The notes beneath the pieces were generated by a model, which did not search any database, was not told the DNA's origin, and worked only from the letters and a program-made list of their open reading frames with translations. Shown here one piece after another: positions 21,850-34,149 of a stretch of 64,000 bases of DNA. Within the stretch, counting starts at the first letter, position 1. Every line of letters begins with the position of its first letter. The position numbers and the translations under genes are program-made. The stretch is from NCBI GenBank assembly GCA_007115705.1, contig QXEO01000339.1, positions 2,498,191 through 2,562,190 on the forward strand. The letters run 5' to 3'. Origin of the DNA: Dactylis glomerata (taxonomy: Eukaryota; Streptophyta; Magnoliopsida; Poales; Poaceae).

Positions 21850-23430
21850 TGTGACGCCCCGCCTTTTACTAAAGGCAGAACTCCTGTGTATTGTGCCATT
21901 TCCTGGATCAGTAGATAGCACCATAGTACAAAATAAGTAATCATTGCAATAGCATCAATATTACAACGTAAATCCAGTTACATAGGTATTCAACCTTACG
22001 AGTACACAGCATAAAGCACAGTTGCAGTGAGTCTCCATTCTTCATCACGTGCCATAGGCAGACATGTTGGAATGTAGTCTCGTGATCCTACTCCTGGTTC
22101 CTTACTCGAAATAAAACCTGCACGTTTGAATATGCAGCCCCAGAGGGGTCAGTACAATGACGTACTGGCAATTGACACATATTTGGTGGCATTTTTGTGG
22201 AAAGACTATACTACATGACATTTGGCTGGTGGATCTCAAAGGCTGATTTGCATAAATCCAATTTTATCCTATAATCCATTTTAATACTTTCTTTCAACAA
22301 ATTTTATTTTTCAAGGGTCAAGACAACCCCCATACGCTACATACTGGCCGGTATGTAGTTCTGGGCGTAACTCAACAAAGTTTGGAACCTCAGGCACCAC
22401 CACCCCTTGGAGTGTATGGTCCTTAGTTCCTACCTAGGGGTTTCTAGACAAATTTTAATAATTCAGAAACGGTGATGAGATTCTTCCGTACATTCCATGT
22501 CTAGAGACTCAATTGTCCATAACCGAGGACACGGCTAATCGATTAGATTTAAACACCTTGCAAGGGTTGTGCACTTTCACCTTACGATTCATTTTATGCC
22601 CATACATAAAATGAAACGAGACCTTTTAGAGGAGAGGGCAACTAACTGGCAAGATCCGCTCCCAACCTATAATTATTCTACCACCAACTTCTTGCACAAA
22701 GTTACACTCCCACATCTAATCAGTCAAGACAGAGCCCATAATGTCATAAGGCTGCACTGGAAGTACACTAAGCATGGAAGACATAGCCATCTCTTTGTTC
22801 TTGGGTGGCCAACCACAAGTGTACGCCCAGGCAGCAACTACACAAAGTGTAGCCCCAGGTCGCCACTCAACACCACCTCCATTATCAAACCAATCCACCC
22901 AGGTGTTTCATTTTAGTTGAAGTTCTTTAACTTTTCACGAAACACTTTTCAAGTGACCTTAGCATGGCATCAGTATTAACAAAGTATTTAGCATCCTATC
23001 AGGTGGGGTTTGAGGGATAGCTACACACTACTAGGATCTAAGCATTTGATAAAACAGTTGAGTAAAACACCTATCATGCATACTACCAGAGGTGAAATAT
23101 ACTAATGCATAATAAAAATGGATGGGGACATGTGTGTCACTTGCCTTTTTGAAGATCACGATCTTTCCACTTTTCTCAACTAAGCACGTCGTTCTTCGCA
23201 AAAACTATAGCACAAGAAATAGCATACCATAAACAATCCATACAAACACAATCAAACAAATCAAACAACTGAAAGGTGTTTGTTCAACAACTTAGATTTA
23301 TTGAGATGTTATGACAAGAAAGGTATGGTAAAGGATCATGATTTGTGGGATATGAATTAGAGAACTTAGTTGGGAAAGATCAATACGATTCGAGAGAGAA
23401 TTGGATTAGGCATAAAATAATTGATGAAGT

Positions 23431-24300
23431 TTTTATGCTTTACGAAAGCATATAAGTTTTAGGAATAGCTCATGTGAAATAAATTACACAAGAGTCAATT
23501 TGTGCAACTGCAACACTATTGAGTAAATTGACAACAATTACTCTTAAATAGCATCTGCTGCACTTAGGAATTGGGCTAGGTTTCAAGAATGCTTGAATTA
23601 CTCAATTAGCACATTTGCAAGTTGAATATTTCAATACATGTGAACAAAACTAAGTAGGCATTGGATTGGGTATGAAAGATTGATATTGGAGGACATGGCT
23701 CAAATGGTTCATTAATCAATATGGTGTATAACGCATACTATGGTATGGGCTATAACAACTCCACATTAATATGATCTAGGTTTGAGATGAATTCATATTC
23801 TACTCAAGTAGCACAATTGCAATTTGAATGTATATGAATTGGACAAAATATAATGAGTGAGATCTTTATGCTTTATCAAAGCATATTGAATCTTGGAATA
23901 TCTCATGTGGGTAAATCACATAAGAGACAAAGTAGTGCAATAGCAATACTATTGAATAAGTGTAACAACAATTATTCTTAAATAGTATATATTACACTTA
24001 AGCTTAGGCTAGGATTCTTATAACATTGAAATACTCAATTAACTCAAATGAAAATTGAATAGTTCAATGTGAGGATAAGATTGAGTAGACATGAGTAAAT
24101 GGCTATAGGAAATGGATATGTATAGATGATGTTTGAAAACATGGCTTAAGGTTCCTAATGAGTAAATGAGATTGGGTTAAGTACTATGATGTTGATTTGA
24201 TCAATACCATAGTAGCAAAGGTAGAAACTAAGATTGAAAGTATCACACTTTACTCAAACGACACATTTGTAATTTGAATAAGTGGGTACTATATAAGATT
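23431..24300 (-). repeat. diverged tandem duplication inside L1 LTR
   Basis: Unit 1 (about 23431-23867) and unit 2 (about 23868-24300) share ordered blocks: TTTATGCTTTA..AAAGCATAT, then CTCATGTG, then ACAACAATTA.TCTTAAATAG, then TACTCAATTA, then TTTGAAT. The same pair recurs in the other LTR at about 31158-32027. Confidence 0.65.
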
Positions 24301-25601
24301 GGTCTAAGTGAATATGATCTTGATCAAGATGTTGTTTAGATAGACATGACATTGGATAAAAGTGATCTCAAGATGATATTTGATAGCTAGGTATGATCAT
24401 AGGATTTTCTAAAGTAGAAGGGATCATTGATTGAAATAGAAATAAGATTAATCCATATAGGAATACTCAAATTCTCATATTAGAATTTGAATAATTGTGA
24501 AGTGGTTCAAGAAATTATGGGAGTGATGCTACTGGATAGCTTGCAGTAATACAAAGTCACTGCAATTGGAATCACTCAAAAATAAGTTATAGAAATTGAA
24601 TTATCACCGAAATAGTGATTTGGACAAATTTGAATGCACAAAGTGTGTGCACATATCAAATTTGATATTTCTTGATCCTATGATGTTCTACAAGTTGAGA
24701 GGAATCCAAAGACTACAAATTTGTAATTTTTGGATGGATAGAACAAAAGATATGAATTAATCATGCTAACAGAGAGTTTGATTCCAATTTGAAAATAGTT
24801 TCAAATTGAACCCATAAAATATAAGATTTTATGGTACTGCTGGATTCTACAAGTCTCAAGGATTCCAACGAGGTATTATTTGCAATTTTTGGACTTACAG
24901 AACATTAGATATGAATTTCACAAGATTTGGACTAAATCTGATTTCAATTTTCTATTTTGGTTTCTGTTTGATCCGAGGCTGGCCACGTGGCAGATTTCTA
25001 CTGGTGCGTACAGGTTCGACCGGATCACGCCTGTGGATCGTCGGATCTAAAGGTGATTGGGTGGACCAGATTGATCTATACCCTTTCGGTTAAGTGGATT
25101 GATCAGATCCACTGGATCTCAATCGAACGGCCACGAGTAGAAGGAGGAGGTGCTCACCAGCTCGAGCTAGGGTTCTGGTGAGCTAAGTCCGGCGAGGTGG
25201 CTCTGGTTGATCTCCGGCGAACTTCTGGCGGCTCCTGGTCGACGGCGTCGTCACGACAAGATGCAGGAGGGCGCGGCGGACTCGGGTGCGTGGTCACCTT
25301 CCTTGATTGCTTCCAGACAAGGGGAAGGGAGGCGGCTGGAGACGGTTCCTGGCAGTCCGGCGCTTCGGTTGATGGCGTGGTCGTCGTTCTGGGGCCTCCT
25401 AAGTCAAACCAAGTTGAGAAGCGTGAGTGCACGGAAGAGGGAGAGAGGGGGAAGCAGAGAGGAGTGGCGGAACGGCCTGGATTCACCAGAATTTCGAGCT
25501 TCAAGCTCCCAGCAATGGCGGAAATCGGTGAGAAATCTGGGCAGCCTGGGGGCACAATCTCGCGCAGAATGGAGAGAGGCGAGGGAGGGGGTGTCGGGGC
25601 C

Positions 25602-25609
25602 TTTTATAG
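25602..25609 (-). promoter_or_regulatory. TATA box of L1 LTR
   Basis: Minus-strand CTATAAAAG inside the GC-rich block; copy in the other LTR at about 33329-33336. Confidence 0.5.
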
Positions 25610-26417
25610 ACGGGTCTTGATGGACAATTAGGTCGCGGTGATGGCGAGGGAGTAACTCCGGCGACGTTACTGGAGAGGGAGGAGAAACCGTCGAAGAAGA
25701 ACGAGCCGACAGGTGGGTCCCACCTGGCAGCGAGAGGAAGAGAGGGAAAGGCAGGGGGCTGGTTGGGCCGGCTTCGGGTGCGGGTGACTTGGGCTCCGGG
25801 CACGGGCACGGCCCAGGTGGGCTGTTGTCTTCTTTTCTATTTTTTTTTGTTCTGATTCATTTTCCCTTTTCTGTTTTCTTTTTCTTCCATAACTTCTGCA
25901 TTTGTTACTCAAATGACTTCAAACCAAAATGTAAAATTTTCTAAAATTCCAAGCAACATTCTAGAATAGTAACAAACATGTTTTCCCAAAATAAAACAAG
26001 ATTTTCAAAAGGCTTTATAAAATTAGCAAAAGGCTTTTCTTGCATAAAATAATAGAAATAGAGTTTGAACTTGATTTCTTTCTAAAATAGTAAAATAATA
26101 GTTTATAAAATAATGATTGAGAAACACACTCAATTATGGTTTGAAAAGGCAACCCATATTGAATAAAGCAAATTTTGTAAAACCATCTTTTGCAAGCAAG
26201 CTTGCATAAAGCTGATTAAAAGCAAGAAAATAGTATTTTGATTTTTGGTTTTTCTCAAAGAGGTTCTTTAAGAAAGTAATAGAAGGTTTAAAATAGTTTT
26301 CTAATAAAGCCTTCAAATAGACTCAAAAGTTTTAAATCCCTTTGAAATTCCAATCATCTCAAGCAAAACAAAAGCAAAAAATTTCCCCCAAAATTTGAAA
26401 AATCTTGGGTCGTTACA

Positions 26418-26454
26418 GACTACCACCCTTAAAAGAAATCTCGTCCCCGAGATT
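26418..26454 (-). other. L1 polypurine tract and pre-LTR hairpin
   Basis: Minus-strand CTTTTAAGGGTGGTAGTC abuts the LTR. A perfect 7-bp stem (plus strand AATCTCG 26437-26443, CGAGATT 26448-26454) with minus-strand loop GGGA sits 19 nt away. A second tract-like copy lies at 26509-26526. Confidence 0.8.
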
Positions 26455-26508
26455 GGAGAGGCTAGAAAGAAAGTAGGTATTAGGTTATTTGGGTTTAGGT
26501 ATCTGGGT

Positions 26509-26526
26509 GGCTACCACCCTTAAAAG
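26509..26526 (-). other. L1 second polypurine-like tract
   Basis: Minus-strand CTTTTAAGGGTGGTAG, identical in its core to the LTR-proximal tract and about 91 bp from it. T3 has the same pair 93 bp apart (63546-63561 and 63640-63655). Confidence 0.7.
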
Positions 26527-28777
26527 AAAATTCCTCTTGGTGGTATCTTGATGTTTCCTTGGGCACTTGCATTTTGTTCCCAGCTTGTATTCACTGTTGT
26601 GCCATTTTCCTTGAATCGCCCTTCTCAGAAGTTTTGATAATCCATACTATGTTCAAAAGTGGGCACACCAAGGGTTCCATCCAATTCTGGTGATAAGCAG
26701 ATATCATCCATTGCATTGTCACAATTCAGGTAGTCCGCATCTTCATCTACAATAGGTGGGTGTGTATTCACAAATCCGGGCACCAACCTTCCTTATGGGG
26801 TTGCTTGAGGTAACCTTACTCTATTGTAGAGCTTTCTATCCAGCGGGGTAGTTGTTGAACTACTTTGGACACTAAGGAGTCACTCTTTGGTTCAATCAGA
26901 GGACCAAGCTGAGTTGTCTCCTCTTTGGGTCATTCAGAAGACCAAGCTGAGAGGGTATCCTCTCATCATCTCAACTTCCTTATCATCATCCTTAGAGGTT
27001 CTTCATCTCATGGTTGCTTCCTTATATCATTTTGCTCTTCGATTTTCCGCGATACCATTCTGTTCTGGTAATCTTCCTGGTTGTTGCACATCTTCCAAGA
27101 ATGTGTATCTAGCCTTTTCTTGGTCGGTCCACACCAAGGCCAAGACAGTATGCAGGCTATCACCATACTCCTTGTTGCTTTTTAGTTGATTTCCATTGCA
27201 GAATCTCAAAAGATAACTCAGTGCCAAGTACTGCATGCTTGCCCCACGAACATGATGAGACCACACATCCCAATGAATTAGGATGGCATCTCTCTGCAGT
27301 CTTCTCATGCATTTCATAGGGGTAAACAAGGTGGACTCTGTAAGAGGTACTTGCACTTTTAAGGGACGGAAGGTCGCCTTATAACCAGCATTGTTGAATC
27401 TTTTCAAGTTACCGGAGCAAGTCGTGCTACTTGCCACAGGTACCAGATGGTCCTTAAGAATTCCTTTAGCAACCGTCTTCATAGTTGTTGAAAGGCGCTG
27501 AACAACTTGGTCATATCTCGTAGGTGAATTCCTTTGCAAGAATACGGGATCTAACGAAGCTCTCATGGGCAGGAGAATAGTTCCATGGATTTGGAGAGTT
27601 GTCTCATAACATCTCAGGTCGGGATGGGGTAGACTTCGGTGGCGTAGGGTTCTAGAATCAGGAGGCAATCTCATTGTTGGTGGTGGTCGTCTCTGTTGTG
27701 TCTTTCTGGAGAGGTGTGATCTCTTTTTTATAGTCTCAGGGAGGTCGTCGAACAGGCAGTAGCCGAAGCTGAATAGTCTCCGTCTTCAATACCCACTGAG
27801 CAAAACGTTTCTAATTTGTATAGCCGTTCAAAAGTCCAAGTTCTCACCGTATTCCTACGTTTTGGCCACACTGGCTCACTATAAGGGATGTAACTTATTA
27901 TCCTCCTAATGTTATGGTTTAGCGACGTCGTCTCTCATGTAGGTATGTCTCTCTAGATTCACCATTCCTCATACAAGAGCGAACAATATGAGTAGTCATC
28001 ATGGGGCGCAAATCCATGTCGCACCCAATCATTAACTTGTATTTGGTTTGGTGCATCTCGCATTCTAACTCTTGTTCAACCTCACTAGCTTTTAAACAAA
28101 GTTTTGTTGAAATTAGAACCAAGTTCCTAAATTCTATTTTGGATTTTGAAACAAAATCTATCGTTCCTAGCTAGAGGTTTTCAACAAAGCTCATGGCAAT
28201 AATCCTTAAGTTGTAGATCCTTTGGTTTGCCATTTAAGGGGGAATAAAATCCTTTCCATTGCTCTGTTTGCTCTTTCCATTGCTCTGTTTGCTCTTTCCA
28301 CCCTTTTTGCATGAGGTGGTTGAATAGTATTACTTCCACATTAGTTACACCCTAGGGTGTCTTCTTATTGTTTGCGAGGTATCCTTTAGCTATCCTAGCT
28401 TACTGTAGTCTTGGGGTATCATCCTTTGTGCACCCTCTTGCGTAATGTTTAAGTCTCTTATACTCGAAACACTACCTCTTGTTGTTATACTCTGTATCCT
28501 TATCTCCAACTGAGGGTCATTGTAGTTGTTCTGTCGTTGAGAAAACTTTGGTTTGGGTTTTGGGACAAGTTTAGGTCTTAGCATAGATGAGAATTAGATA
28601 GAAGGGATCTAAAGAAGAAAACTTCCTACCCAAAATAAAACAGATCAAAACAAACCATCTTACAAACAACATCTAACAAACATTCATCATATCCAGCAAC
28701 TAGTTTTCAAGTAAACGGGGTGGTACGATCATCCACAAGTCGGTATGACCATAACGTTTATTACACGTCGTTACTTA
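26527..28777 (-). other. L1 central interior, decayed gag-like sequence
   Basis: On the minus strand, 28390-28600 contains a fragment resembling a zinc knuckle (pattern near RLKHYARGC, one Cys altered). 27919-28122 (EVEQELECEMHQ) matches T3 at about 62895-62935 at the DNA level. An open frame of 215 codons at 27027-27674 has an ATG but no family I recognise. I take the whole stretch as a remnant of a T3-like gag and following region that no longer encodes enzymes. Confidence 0.5.
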
Positions 28778-29368
28778 TTAGAATTTCCTAAATGGAGGTC
28801 CAACTAAGGCTTCTTGGTACTCTTCTAAGCAGATCCACTGTTCTGGTCCAGCTGCTTCAGTAGATTGGTAATTTGCTCGTCCTTGGTTTTTGATGAGGTC
28901 TCCATGAACACTAAGTTCAGATTCTAACTTCTCCATGTCACCTTGAAGTTGACTTATGGTTGTCTTCAATGCAGTAGTATCTTCCTTTTCTTCTTTGAGG
29001 TCCTGCTGCGTATTGTGAAGTCTCCATTTGAGTCTTTCTCCAAGTTCCTTTATGGCTGACCAAGCAGCACATCTTGCTGAGTCAAGGAATGATGGATACA
29101 TCTCAGAGTTGGTGAACATCCAAAGTCCCATCTTCTTGTGGTCATCTTCTTTATTCTTGTATAAGTGGAGCTGCACCCACCAATATTCTTCACCGTCATC
29201 TATCATGGGAAATCCTTTGTAAACAGCTTCTCCTTGCATTCCCATACTTAACATGAGGTTCTTCAAGGCTTTGGGAAACTCAGTCTCACACTTCAGAGTC
29301 ATGATCATCACTGGGCTTTTAGTAGTTGACATCGAATCCATCAAGGAAGGACCAGTGGGGTTGGTCAT
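28778..29368 (-). CDS. L1 leader-proximal ORF with coiled coil, unknown function
   Basis: 196 codons, ATG at 29368, about 190 nt after the PBS in the transcript direction, so it would be the first frame translated. Residues 50-95 are Trp/Tyr-rich (VYKGFPMIDDGEEYWWVQLH), residues 95-115 run SARCAAWSAIKELGERLKWR, and residues 115-160 are a likely coiled coil (DTTALKTTISQLQGDMEKLE). No gag, PR or pol motif is visible. T2 has a frame in the same place after its PBS (56799-57053 and 57220-57555), also with VYK, a Trp-x-x-Gln pattern and a charged helical C-terminus. It is intact in the youngest element of the window, so it may be expressed, but its role is unknown. Confidence 0.55.
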   Translation of the reverse strand: MTNPTGPSLMDSMSTTKSPVMIMTLKCETEFPKALKNLMLSMGMQGEAVYKGFPMIDDGEEYWWVQLHLYKNKEDDHKKMGLWMFTNSEMYPSFLDSARCAAWSAIKELGERLKWRLHNTQQDLKEEKEDTTALKTTISQLQGDMEKLESELSVHGDLIKNQGRANYQSTEAAGPEQWICLEEYQEALVGPPFRKF

Positions 29369-29561
29369 CTAAATTAGAAAGAAGAGTAGTGTAAACAAAT
29401 GAATGGGGTAAGTTCTTACAAGAAAATTTCAAGCTGAGAAGTAGATAGATTGATCTCATTTAGAAAACTGAATTGATTTTCCTTTTGAAAAGAGGGGAAA
29501 GAATCCTAGGGCTTTCTAGTCTATTCCAAACCTAGGGTCTCGATCCTACAGGCAACACTAT

Positions 29562-29573
29562 GCTCTGATACCA
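29562..29573 (-). other. L1 primer-binding site and conserved leader
   Basis: Minus-strand TGGTATCAGAGC, three bases from the 5' LTR, complementary to initiator Met-tRNA. The following bases (ATAGTGTTGCCTGTAGGATC) are the same as after the T2 PBS at 56620. Confidence 0.9.
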
Positions 29574-29576
29574 TTC

Positions 29577-32500
29577 TGTGACGCCCCGCCTTTTACTAAA
29601 GGCAGAACTCCTGTGTATTGTGCCATTCCCTGGATCAGTAGATAGCACCACAGTACAAAATAAGTAATCATTGCAATAGCATCAATATTACAACGTAAAT
29701 CCAGTTACATAGGTATTCAACCTTACGAGTACACAGCATAAAGCACAGTTGCAGTGAGTCTCCATTCTTCATCACGTGCCACAGGCAGACATGTTGGAAT
29801 GTAGTCTCGAGATCCTACTCCTGGTTCCTTACTCGAAATAAAACCTACACGTTTGAATATGCAGCCCCAGAGGGGTCAGTACAATGACGTACTGGCAATT
29901 GACACATATTTGGTGGCATTTTTGTGGAAAGACTATACTACATGACATTTGGCTGGTGGATCTCAAAGGCTGATTTGCATAAAGCCAATTTTATCCTATA
30001 ATCCATTTTAATACTTTCTTTCAACAAATTTTATTTTTCAAGGGTCAAGACAACCCCCATACGCTACATACTGGCCGGTATGTAGTTCTGGGCGTAACTC
30101 AACAAAGTTTGGAACCTCAGGCACCACCACCCCTTGGAGTGTATGGTCCTTAGTTCCTACCTAGGGGTTTCTAGACAAATTTTAATAATTCAGAAACGGT
30201 GATGAGATTCTTCCGTACATTCCATGTCTAGAGACTCAATTGTCCATAACCGAGGACACGGCTAATCGATTAGATTTAAACACCTTGCAAGGGTTGTGCA
30301 CTTTCACCTTACGATTCATTTTATGCCCATACATAAAATGAAACGAGACCTTTTAGAGGAGAGGGCAACTAACTGGCAAGATCCGCTCCCAACCTATAAT
30401 TATTCTACCACCAACTTCTTGCACAAAGTTACACTCCCACATCTAATCAGTCAAGACAGAGCCCATAATGTCATAAGGCTGCACTGGAAGTACACTAAGC
30501 ATGGAAGACATAGCCATCTCTTTGTTCTTGGGTGGCCAACCACAAGTGTACGCCCAGGCAGCAACTACACAAAGTGTAGCCCCAGGTCGCCACTCAACAC
30601 CACCTCCATTATCAAACCAATCCACCCAGGTGTTTCATTTTAGTTGAAGTTCTTTAACTTTTCACGAAACACTTTTCAAGTGACCTTAGCATGGCATCAG
30701 TATTAACAAAGTATTTAGCATCCTATCAGGTGGGGTTTGAGGGATAGCTACACACTACTAGGATCTAAGCATTTGATAAAACAGTTGAGTAAAACACCTA
30801 TCATGCATACTACCAGAGGTGAAATATACTAATGCATAATAAAAATGGATGGGGACATGTGTGTCACTTGCCTTTTTGAAGATCACGATCTTTCCACTTT
30901 TCTCAACTAAGCACGTCGTTCTTCGCAAAAACTATAGCACAAGAAATAGCATACCATAAACAATCCATACAAACACAATCAAACAAATCAAACAACTGAA
31001 AGGTGTTTGTTCAACAACTTAGATTTATTGAGATGTTATGACAAGAAAGGTATGGTAAAGGATCATGATTTGTGGGATATGAATTAGAGAACTTAGTTGG
31101 GAAAGATCAATACGATTCGAGAGAGAATTGGATTAGGCATAAAATAATTGATGAAGTTTTTATGCTTTACGAAAGCATATAAGTTTTAGGAATAGCTCAT
31201 GTGAAATAAATTACACAAGAGTCAATTTGTGCAACTGCAACACTATTGAGTAAATTGACAACAATTACTCTTAAATAGCATCTTCTGCACTTAGGAATTG
31301 GGCTAGGTTTCAAGAATGCTTGAATTACTCAATTAGCACATTTGCAAGTTGAATATTTCAATACATGTGAACAAAACTAAGTAGGCATTGGATTGGGTAT
31401 GAAAGATTGATATTGGAGGACATGGCTCAAATGGTTCATTAATCAATATGGTGTATAACGCATACTATGGTATGGGCTATAACAACTCCACATTAATATG
31501 ATCTAGGTTTGAGATGAATTCATATTCTACTCAAGTAGCACAATTGCAATTTGAATGTATATGAATTGGACAAAATATAATGAGTGAGATCTTTATGCTT
31601 TATCAAAGCATATTGAATCTTGGAATATCTCATGTGGGTAAATCACATAAGAGACAAAGTAGTGCAATAGCAATACTATTGAATAAGTGTAACAACAATT
31701 ATTCTTAAATAGTATATATTACACTTAAGCTTAGGCTAGGATTCTTATAACATTGAAATACTCAATTAACTCAAATGAAAATTGAATAGTTCAATGTGAG
31801 GATAAGATTGAGTAGACATGAGTAAATGGCTATAGGAAATGGATATGTATAGATGATGTTTGAAAACATGGCTTAAGGTTCCTAATGAGTAAATGAGATT
31901 GGGTTAAGTACTATGATGTTGATTTGATCAATACCATAGTAGCAAAGGTAGAAACTAAGATTGAAAGTATCACACTTTACTCAAACGACACATTTGTAAT
32001 TTGAATAAGTGGGTACTATATAAGATTGGTCTAAGTGAATATGATCTTGATCAAGATGTTGTTTAGATAGACATGACATTGGATAAAAGTGATCTCAAGA
32101 TGATATTTGATAGCTAGGTATGATCATAGGATTTTCTAAAGTAGAAGGGATCATTGATTGAAATAGAAATAAGATTAATCCATATAGGAATACTCAAATT
32201 CTCATATTAGAATTTGAATAATTGTGAAGTGGTTCAAGAAATTATGGGAGTGATGCTACTGGATAGCTTGCAGTAATACAAAGTCACTGCAATTGGAATC
32301 ACTCAAAAATAAGTTATAGAAATTGAATTATCACCGAAATAGTGATTTGGACAAATTTGAATGCACAAAGTGTGTGCACATATCAAATTTGATATTTCTT
32401 GATCCTATGATGTTCTACAAGTTGAGAGGAATCCAAAGACTACAAATTTGTAATTTTTGGATGGATAGAACAAAAGATATGAATTAATCATGCTAACAGA

Positions 32501-34144
32501 GAGTTTGATTCCAATTTGAAAATAGTTTCAAATTGAACCCATAAAATATAAGATTTTATGGTACTGCTGGATTCTACAAGTCTCAAGGATTCCAACGAGG
32601 TATTATTTGCAATTTTTGGACTTACAGAACATTAGATATGAATTTCACAAGATTTGGACTAAATCTGATTTCAATTTTCTATTTTGGTTTCTGTTTGATC
32701 CGAGGCTGGCCACGTGGCAGATTTCTACTGGTGCGTACAGGTTCGACCGGATCACGCCTGTGGATCGTCGGATCTAAAGGTGATTGGGTGGACCAGATTG
32801 ATCTATACCCTTTCGGTTAAGTGGATTGATCAGATCCACTGGATCTCAATCGAACGGCCACGAGTAGAAGGAGGAGGTGCTCACCAGCTCGAGCTAGGGT
32901 TCTGGTGAGCTAAGTCCGGCGAGGTGGCTCTGGTTGATCTCCGGCGAACTTCTGGCGGCTCCTGGTCGACGGCGTCGTCACGACAAGATGCAGGAGGGCG
33001 CGGCGGACTCGGGTGCGTGGTCACCTTCCTTGATTGCTTCCAGACAAGGGGAAGGGAGGCGGCTGGAGACGGTTCCTGGCAGTCCGGCGCTTCGGTTGAT
33101 GGCGTGGTCGTCGTTCTGGGGCCTCCTAAGTCAAACCAAGTTGAGAAGCGTGAGTGCACGGAAGAGGGAGAGAGGGGGAAGCAGAGAGGAGTGGCGGAAC
33201 GGCCTGGATTCACCGGAATTTCGAGCTTCAAGCTCCCAGCAATGGCGGAAATCGGTGAGAAATCTGGGCAGCCTGGGGGCACAATCTCGCGCAGAATGGA
33301 GAGAGGCGAGGGAGGGGGTGTCGGGGCCTTTTATAGACGGGTCTTGATGGACAATTAGGTCGCGGTGATGGCGAGGGAGTAACTCCGGCGACGTTACTGG
33401 AGAGGGAGGAGAAACCGTCGAAGAAGAACGAGCCGACAGGTGGGTCCCACCTGGCAGCGAGAGGAAGAGAGGGAAAGGCAGGGGGCTGGTTGGGCCGGCT
33501 TCGGGTGCGGGTGACTTGGGCTCCGGGCACGGGCACGGCCCAGGTGGGCTGTTGTCTTCTTTTCTATTTTTTTTTGTTCTGATTCATTTTCCCTTTTCTG
33601 TTTTCTTTTTCTTCCATAACTTCTGCATTTGTTACTCAAATGACTTCAAACCAAAATGTAAAATTTTCTAAAATTCCAAGCAACATTCTAGAATAGTAAC
33701 AAACATGTTTTCCCAAAATAAAACAAGATTTTCAAAAGGCTTTATAAAATTAGCAAAAGGCTTTTCTTGCATAAAATAATAGAAATAGAGTTTGAACTTG
33801 ATTTCTTTCTAAAATAGTAAAATAATAGTTTATAAAATAATGATTGAGAAACACACTCAATTATGGTTTGAAAAGGCAACCCATATTGAATAAAGCAAAT
33901 TTTGTAAAACCATCTTTTGCAAGCAAGCTTGCATAAAGCTGATTAAAAGCAAGAAAATAGTATTTTGATTTTTGGTTTTCCTCAAAGAGGTTCTTTAAGA
34001 AAGTAATAGAAGGTTTAAAATAGTTTTCTAATAAAGCCTTCAAATAGACTCAAAAGTTTTAAATCCCTTTGAAATTCCAATCATCTCAAGCAAAACAAAA
34101 GCAAAAAATTTCCCCCAAAATTTGAAAAATCTTGGGTCGTTACA
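29577..34144 (-). repeat. L1 5' LTR (minus strand)
   Basis: 4568 bp, same length as the 3' LTR with no indel. Differences seen by eye are about nine single bases (for example one giving R/G in an overlapping frame near 33217, and one near 33980). Confidence 0.92.
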
Positions 34145-34149
34145 TAATA

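Larger units (their letters stand above)
21850..26417 (-). repeat. L1 3' LTR (minus strand)
   Basis: 4568 bp; the minus strand starts TGTAACGACCCAAG and ends GGCGTCACA. TATA-like box at 25602-25609 (minus), giving roughly 0.8 kb of U3 and 3.7 kb of R/U5. A diverged tandem duplication of about 430 bp lies at about 23431-24300. Opposing frames at 25154-25912 lie in a GC-rich block around the promoter and start of transcription and are probably not translated. Confidence 0.92.
21850..34144 (-). mobile_element. L1, complete LARD-like element with 4.57-kb LTRs
   Basis: 12,295 bp, minus strand, with equal 4568-bp LTRs (21850-26417, 29577-34144) and TSD TAATA (21845-21849 and 34145-34149). The interior is only 3159 bp and encodes no RT or IN, which matches the design of large retrotransposon derivatives such as barley Sukkula; that family name is only a resemblance. 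PBS is the initiator-Met type. By eye the LTRs differ at about 9 of 4568 sites. It is inserted between PR and RT of A1. LTR and leader sequence show kinship with T2 and, through the interior, with T3. Confidence 0.92.

Noticed and set aside
22569..22916. 115-codon frame present twice (also 30296-30643)
   Set aside because: Both copies are the same position in the two L1 LTRs, on the strand opposite to the element, without motifs.
25154..25912. Frames of 80-144 codons on both strands (also 32881-33639)
   Set aside because: GC-rich block of the L1 LTR; they are duplicated only because the LTR is duplicated, and none has a recognisable motif.
27027..27674. 215-codon frame in L1 as a host gene
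   Set aside because: No recognised domain, inside a complete element between its LTRs; probably decayed element sequence.
29562..29573. tRNA gene fragments at sites reading TGGTATCAGAGC
   Set aside because: They are primer-binding sites directly inside LTR ends, 10-20 bp long, with no tRNA fold around them.
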